Shown here: piece after piece, positions 61,728 to 64,000 of the stretch
Numbering within the stretch: the first letter of the stretch is position 1
Layout: every line of letters begins with the position of its first letter
Program-made: the position numbers and the translations under genes
Notes under the pieces: model-generated
The model's database searches: none
Seen by the model: only the letters and a program-made list of their open reading frames with translations
Told to the model about the DNA's origin: nothing
From: Campylobacter concisus
GTDB taxonomy: Bacteria > Campylobacterota > Campylobacteria > Campylobacterales > Campylobacteraceae
Length of the DNA: 64,000 nt
Direction of reading: 5' to 3'
Assembly (NCBI RefSeq): GCF_015679985.1
Contig: NZ_CP049239.1
Coordinates: 1,426,001-1,490,000, forward strand

Positions 61728-62579
61728 TTAGCTTGTCTGCAAAATTAGCCACGTCTTGCTAAAATCGCGCGCCAAAAGATCATCCCTCTTTATCCACAGA
61801 TAAATTCTACCCTCTCCGTCCCAGTCCATGTCGCCATCATCATCACTATCTATCTGTAAGAGCAATTGCCACTGGGCAACATTTTTCTCAAATTTCGCTA
61901 TTCTTGGGTGGTGATAAGCGCTACCATCACCACAGCTAAGTCCATTTGCAACCAGCTCACACTCTAGCTCCATACCATCTTGGACATTATCGGAGTGCCC
62001 AAGGAGCTTATTTTCTTTAGCCTGCCAGCTTGGCTCAATAACCTCATGATAGGCCTCCCACTCAGCCTCACTAATTTTACTAAATGGCACAATCGAGCTT
62101 TGTAAATTTGGCAAATTTATCTCATTTTCAAAGCTAAGCAAGCGTGCGTTAAATGTAGAATTTTCTCCCTCTAAGCTCTCCGCTCTCCTACGAGAAAGCA
62201 GTCCATTATTTACATCAGAAAAGATCACTGCAAAGCCGTTTTTATCGGCAGGATCATAGCCCCAAACACGTAAATTTCTATCATAAAAGAGATAGAGCAT
62301 TCCACTTTTTGGCAGTAGTGAGTCAATGTCAAATTTGCTAGCTTCAGTAAAATTTATCTGTACCACAAAGCTAAGCGCGCCATTTTCATTTGACGGCCAT
62401 GCTAAACTATCTGGCAGATCTGGCGAGCCGCCAAATTTAGACGCTCCAACGGCGATATCATCGTCATTTTTAGCTTGCACATCTATCCTTATGGCATTTC
62501 TTGCTAGTGGCGATAAAAGTTTAAAAAGTTCATCCAGCCCACGTTCTTTACAACCTTTAGAAATTTTTGCAATATCCAT
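61728..62579 (-). CDS. DUF1963 (YwqG-like) protein
   Basis: 283 residues from ATG 62579, chosen because AAGAGGAAAAT precedes it; the open frame runs further up but lies inside the CbrC gene. The family core is SKFGGSPDLPDSLAWPSNENG near 60, then LSFVVQINFTE, LYLFYDRN and, near the end, LLLQIDSDDDGDMDWDGEGRIYLWI. YwqG proteins are of unclear function; they are often found near toxin-immunity genes. It starts 10 bases after the CbrC-like gene, so the two are co-expressed. Confidence 0.85.
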   Translation of the reverse strand: MDIAKISKGCKERGLDELFKLLSPLARNAIRIDVQAKNDDDIAVGASKFGGSPDLPDSLAWPSNENGALSFVVQINFTEASKFDIDSLLPKSGMLYLFYDRNLRVWGYDPADKNGFAVIFSDVNNGLLSRRRAESLEGENSTFNARLLSFENEINLPNLQSSIVPFSKISEAEWEAYHEVIEPSWQAKENKLLGHSDNVQDGMELECELVANGLSCGDGSAYHHPRIAKFEKNVAQWQLLLQIDSDDDGDMDWDGEGRIYLWIKRDDLLARDFSKTWLILQTS

Positions 62580-62589
62580 ATTTTCCTCT

Positions 62590-63444
62590 TTAACAAGCAT
62601 CAACGTATATATGATACTTCTTACAATGCAAACAACGAAACAAATATCCAGCAATATCGCCAGCTTTAACAAGATGTTCGCGTAGCATTTTATCGTCATA
62701 TTCGGCTCTTTTTGCATAGTCCTCAAAGACCTCGTCTGCTATACCCATTTCTTCAAGCTCTTTTGTTCCAACATCACCTAAAAATTCGCAATAATCATCA
62801 CAACAAGCTATCCAATGCTCGCCCTGCCAGCTCTCGTAGCCCGGGGTTCTTCTAAAGAGTTCGTCATCCTTTTTAGCATCACTTGTAGTTAGTTTGTCAG
62901 TATCTTGCACAAATGTTGCGTCAAATTTCTTAGCAGCCTTACCACTAGAAATACAAGTAGGACAAAGATACGAAATATCTTTCTCGCAATAAATGCTACC
63001 GCTATAATAAACTTCGGTATCTTTGCCACAACACTCACACAAGATGCTCATATCATCTTTAAATGCGCCAGTTTTTAAAGGGTTAGGATGGTAGATAAAT
63101 TTTGGTAGTGTGGAGGCTTTATCTTCTTGAGCCAAAATTTGACCTCTACTTTTTGGGCGAGGCAGCGCCCATTTATCATTTTCGTCAATGAATTGCACTA
63201 GATGGCCAAGTGCCTTTAGCTGTTTTTTATCACCTTTGTCATGTATTTTTAAAAGTAAGTCGTAAGCACTCTTTCTCATAGATAAAAGCTTATAAACATC
63301 GACTAAAACATACTTTGCGCAAATGTCATCACAATTTTCCAACTCTTCTTTAAACTGATAGAGTGCCTCAATGCTAGAAGCATTGCCATTATTTTTATAA
63401 TATTCTTTTGAAAGAGTGATATATTTTTCTTGAAATTTATTCAT
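62590..63444 (-). CDS. CbrC/UPF0167 family protein with zinc-finger cysteines
   Basis: 284 residues. The N-terminal 90 residues are helical (TPR-like). The CbrC domain (110-284) has LPKFIYHPNPLKTGAFKDD, then CECCG, CPTCISSGKAAKKFDATF, CCDDYCEFLGDVG and a C-terminal CLHCKKYHIYVD, four cysteine groups that likely bind zinc. E. coli CbrC changes sensitivity to colicin E2. An envelope-stress or immunity role is a guess from family. It is paired with the YwqG-like gene. Confidence 0.85.
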   Translation of the reverse strand: MNKFQEKYITLSKEYYKNNGNASSIEALYQFKEELENCDDICAKYVLVDVYKLLSMRKSAYDLLLKIHDKGDKKQLKALGHLVQFIDENDKWALPRPKSRGQILAQEDKASTLPKFIYHPNPLKTGAFKDDMSILCECCGKDTEVYYSGSIYCEKDISYLCPTCISSGKAAKKFDATFVQDTDKLTTSDAKKDDELFRRTPGYESWQGEHWIACCDDYCEFLGDVGTKELEEMGIADEVFEDYAKRAEYDDKMLREHLVKAGDIAGYLFRCLHCKKYHIYVDAC

Positions 63445-63636
63445 TAATACTCTTTATGTAGATTTGACATTAACAATTTTAGTGTTTAAATCTTAAAGAT
63501 ATAAAAGCTAGTGTAAAAATTATGGCTGTTAAAGCGATTAAATTTATATTGATTTTTAAATTGTTTTAGTATTTTGGTAGATGATGCCACAAACAAATTT
63601 GATAAGTATTCTTATAAAATTGTTGTGACTATAAAT

Positions 63637-64000
63637 TTATTCTTCAAATGCTCCGATAGAGAGAATTTTTTCTATTCTTTTTGCAACAAGATCATTTATA
63701 TCAAGCTTTTCAAGCTCAGCTAGCTCTGAGATAAAATAATTTACAAGTGCTTTTGCAGCACCTTCTTTATCTCTATGGGCTCCATTTATCGGCTCATCTA
63801 TAACAGCATCAATCAGTGATAGACTTTTTAAATCATCAGCTGTTATTTTCATAGATTTTGTAGCTTGTTCCTGTTTAGCTGGGTCATTCCAAAGTATTGC
63901 CGCACAGCCTTCTGGAGAGATAACTGAAAAAACGGAGTTTTTCATCATAGCGAGTCTATCAGCCACGCCTATAGCTAATGCGCCACCACTTCCACCTTCG
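63637..64000 (-). CDS. accA: Acetyl-CoA carboxylase carboxyltransferase alpha subunit, C-terminal part (AccA)
   Basis: The gene enters from the right edge; about 120 codons are visible and the frame stays open to base 64000. [21 protein letters not shown] carries the glycine-rich carboxybiotin/CoA loop, and [14 protein letters not shown] the next conserved strand, followed by [17 protein letters not shown]. AccA with AccD transfers the carboxyl group to acetyl-CoA to make malonyl-CoA. The last 30 residues ([18 protein letters not shown]) are the usual helical end. Confidence 0.95.
   Translation of the reverse strand, partial: EGGSGGALAIGVADRLAMMKNSVFSVISPEGCAAILWNDPAKQEQATKSMKITADDLKSLSLIDAVIDEPINGAHRDKEGAAKALVNYFISELAELEKLDINDLVAKRIEKILSIGAFEE

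Noticed and set aside
1..64000. CRISPR arrays, tRNA/rRNA genes, insertion sequences, riboswitches
   Set aside because: I looked for repeated direct units, cloverleaf-type sequences, transposase motifs and known riboswitch cores on both strands and found none I could support.

Overview
The window is AT-rich epsilonproteobacterial chromosome, almost certainly Campylobacter and most like the C. concisus group. The grounds are gene content and gene order I recognise from Campylobacter: fdxA-ndk-DUF177-rpmF-plsX-fabH, trpGD-trpF-trpB-trpA-CheX-like-fliN-fliO, dnaJ/racR-racS-recR, and gatC/cvpA/fur/lysS/glyA/DUF1882/SPOR/aroE. Start codons are often TTG or GTG, genes are tightly packed with ATGA overlaps, and promoters show extended -10 boxes (TATAAT-like) with little visible -35. 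The species assignment is inference; the genus is well supported.

Layout. 1-954: the 3' part of murD. 1099-4827: an accessory insertion with a large, frameshifted peptidoglycan-targeting effector-like gene (lysozyme-like N-terminus, L,D-transpeptidase-like C-terminus), followed by a small secreted protein that could be its immunity factor. 4899-5930: a DEDDy exonuclease. 5994-16135: a lipooligosaccharide core / lipid A region with waaC, waaM, a WaaE-like glycosyltransferase, a WaaQ-like heptosyltransferase, two glycosyltransferase-deacetylase pairs facing each other around a dead kinase gene, another GT2 and an O-antigen-ligase-like protein. 16197-23381: uvrA, fdxA, ndk, rpmF and early lipid synthesis genes, and ahpC. 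23505-31332: a PilZ protein, a HerA-like ATPase, plsY, folB, the CosR regulator with a histidine kinase beside it, and ppx. 31393-37213: flagellar switch/export genes joined to a tryptophan operon that lacks trpE and trpC. 37297-41055: recR, racS, racR and divergent dnaJ. 41548-44145: pyk and an orphan TRAP binding protein. 44266-51723: a long minus-strand run from gatC to aroE that includes pilT and fur. 51851-54971: a plus-strand operon for envelope proteins, coaX and a short-form hisG. About 55138-56244: remains of two multiheme cytochrome c genes. 56287-58783: lolD-like, tsf and rpsB. 58929-64000: a DUF4198 protein, pgeF, ribE, a YwqG/CbrC pair and the 3' end of accA.

The genes cooperate mainly in envelope building (murD, lipid A acylation, inner core heptoses, core or O-chain sugars, phospholipid starters PlsX/PlsY/FabH), stress and iron control (AhpC, CosR, RacRS, DnaJ, Fur) and basic metabolism. 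Three places show gene decay: the effector gene (a 2-bp CT duplication and probably a second lesion at its 3' end), the CoaE-like kinase in the LOS cluster, and the cytochrome pair. I found no tRNA or rRNA gene, CRISPR array or insertion sequence. The most promising unexplained item is the bifunctional cell-wall effector with its putative immunity partner at 1099-4827.
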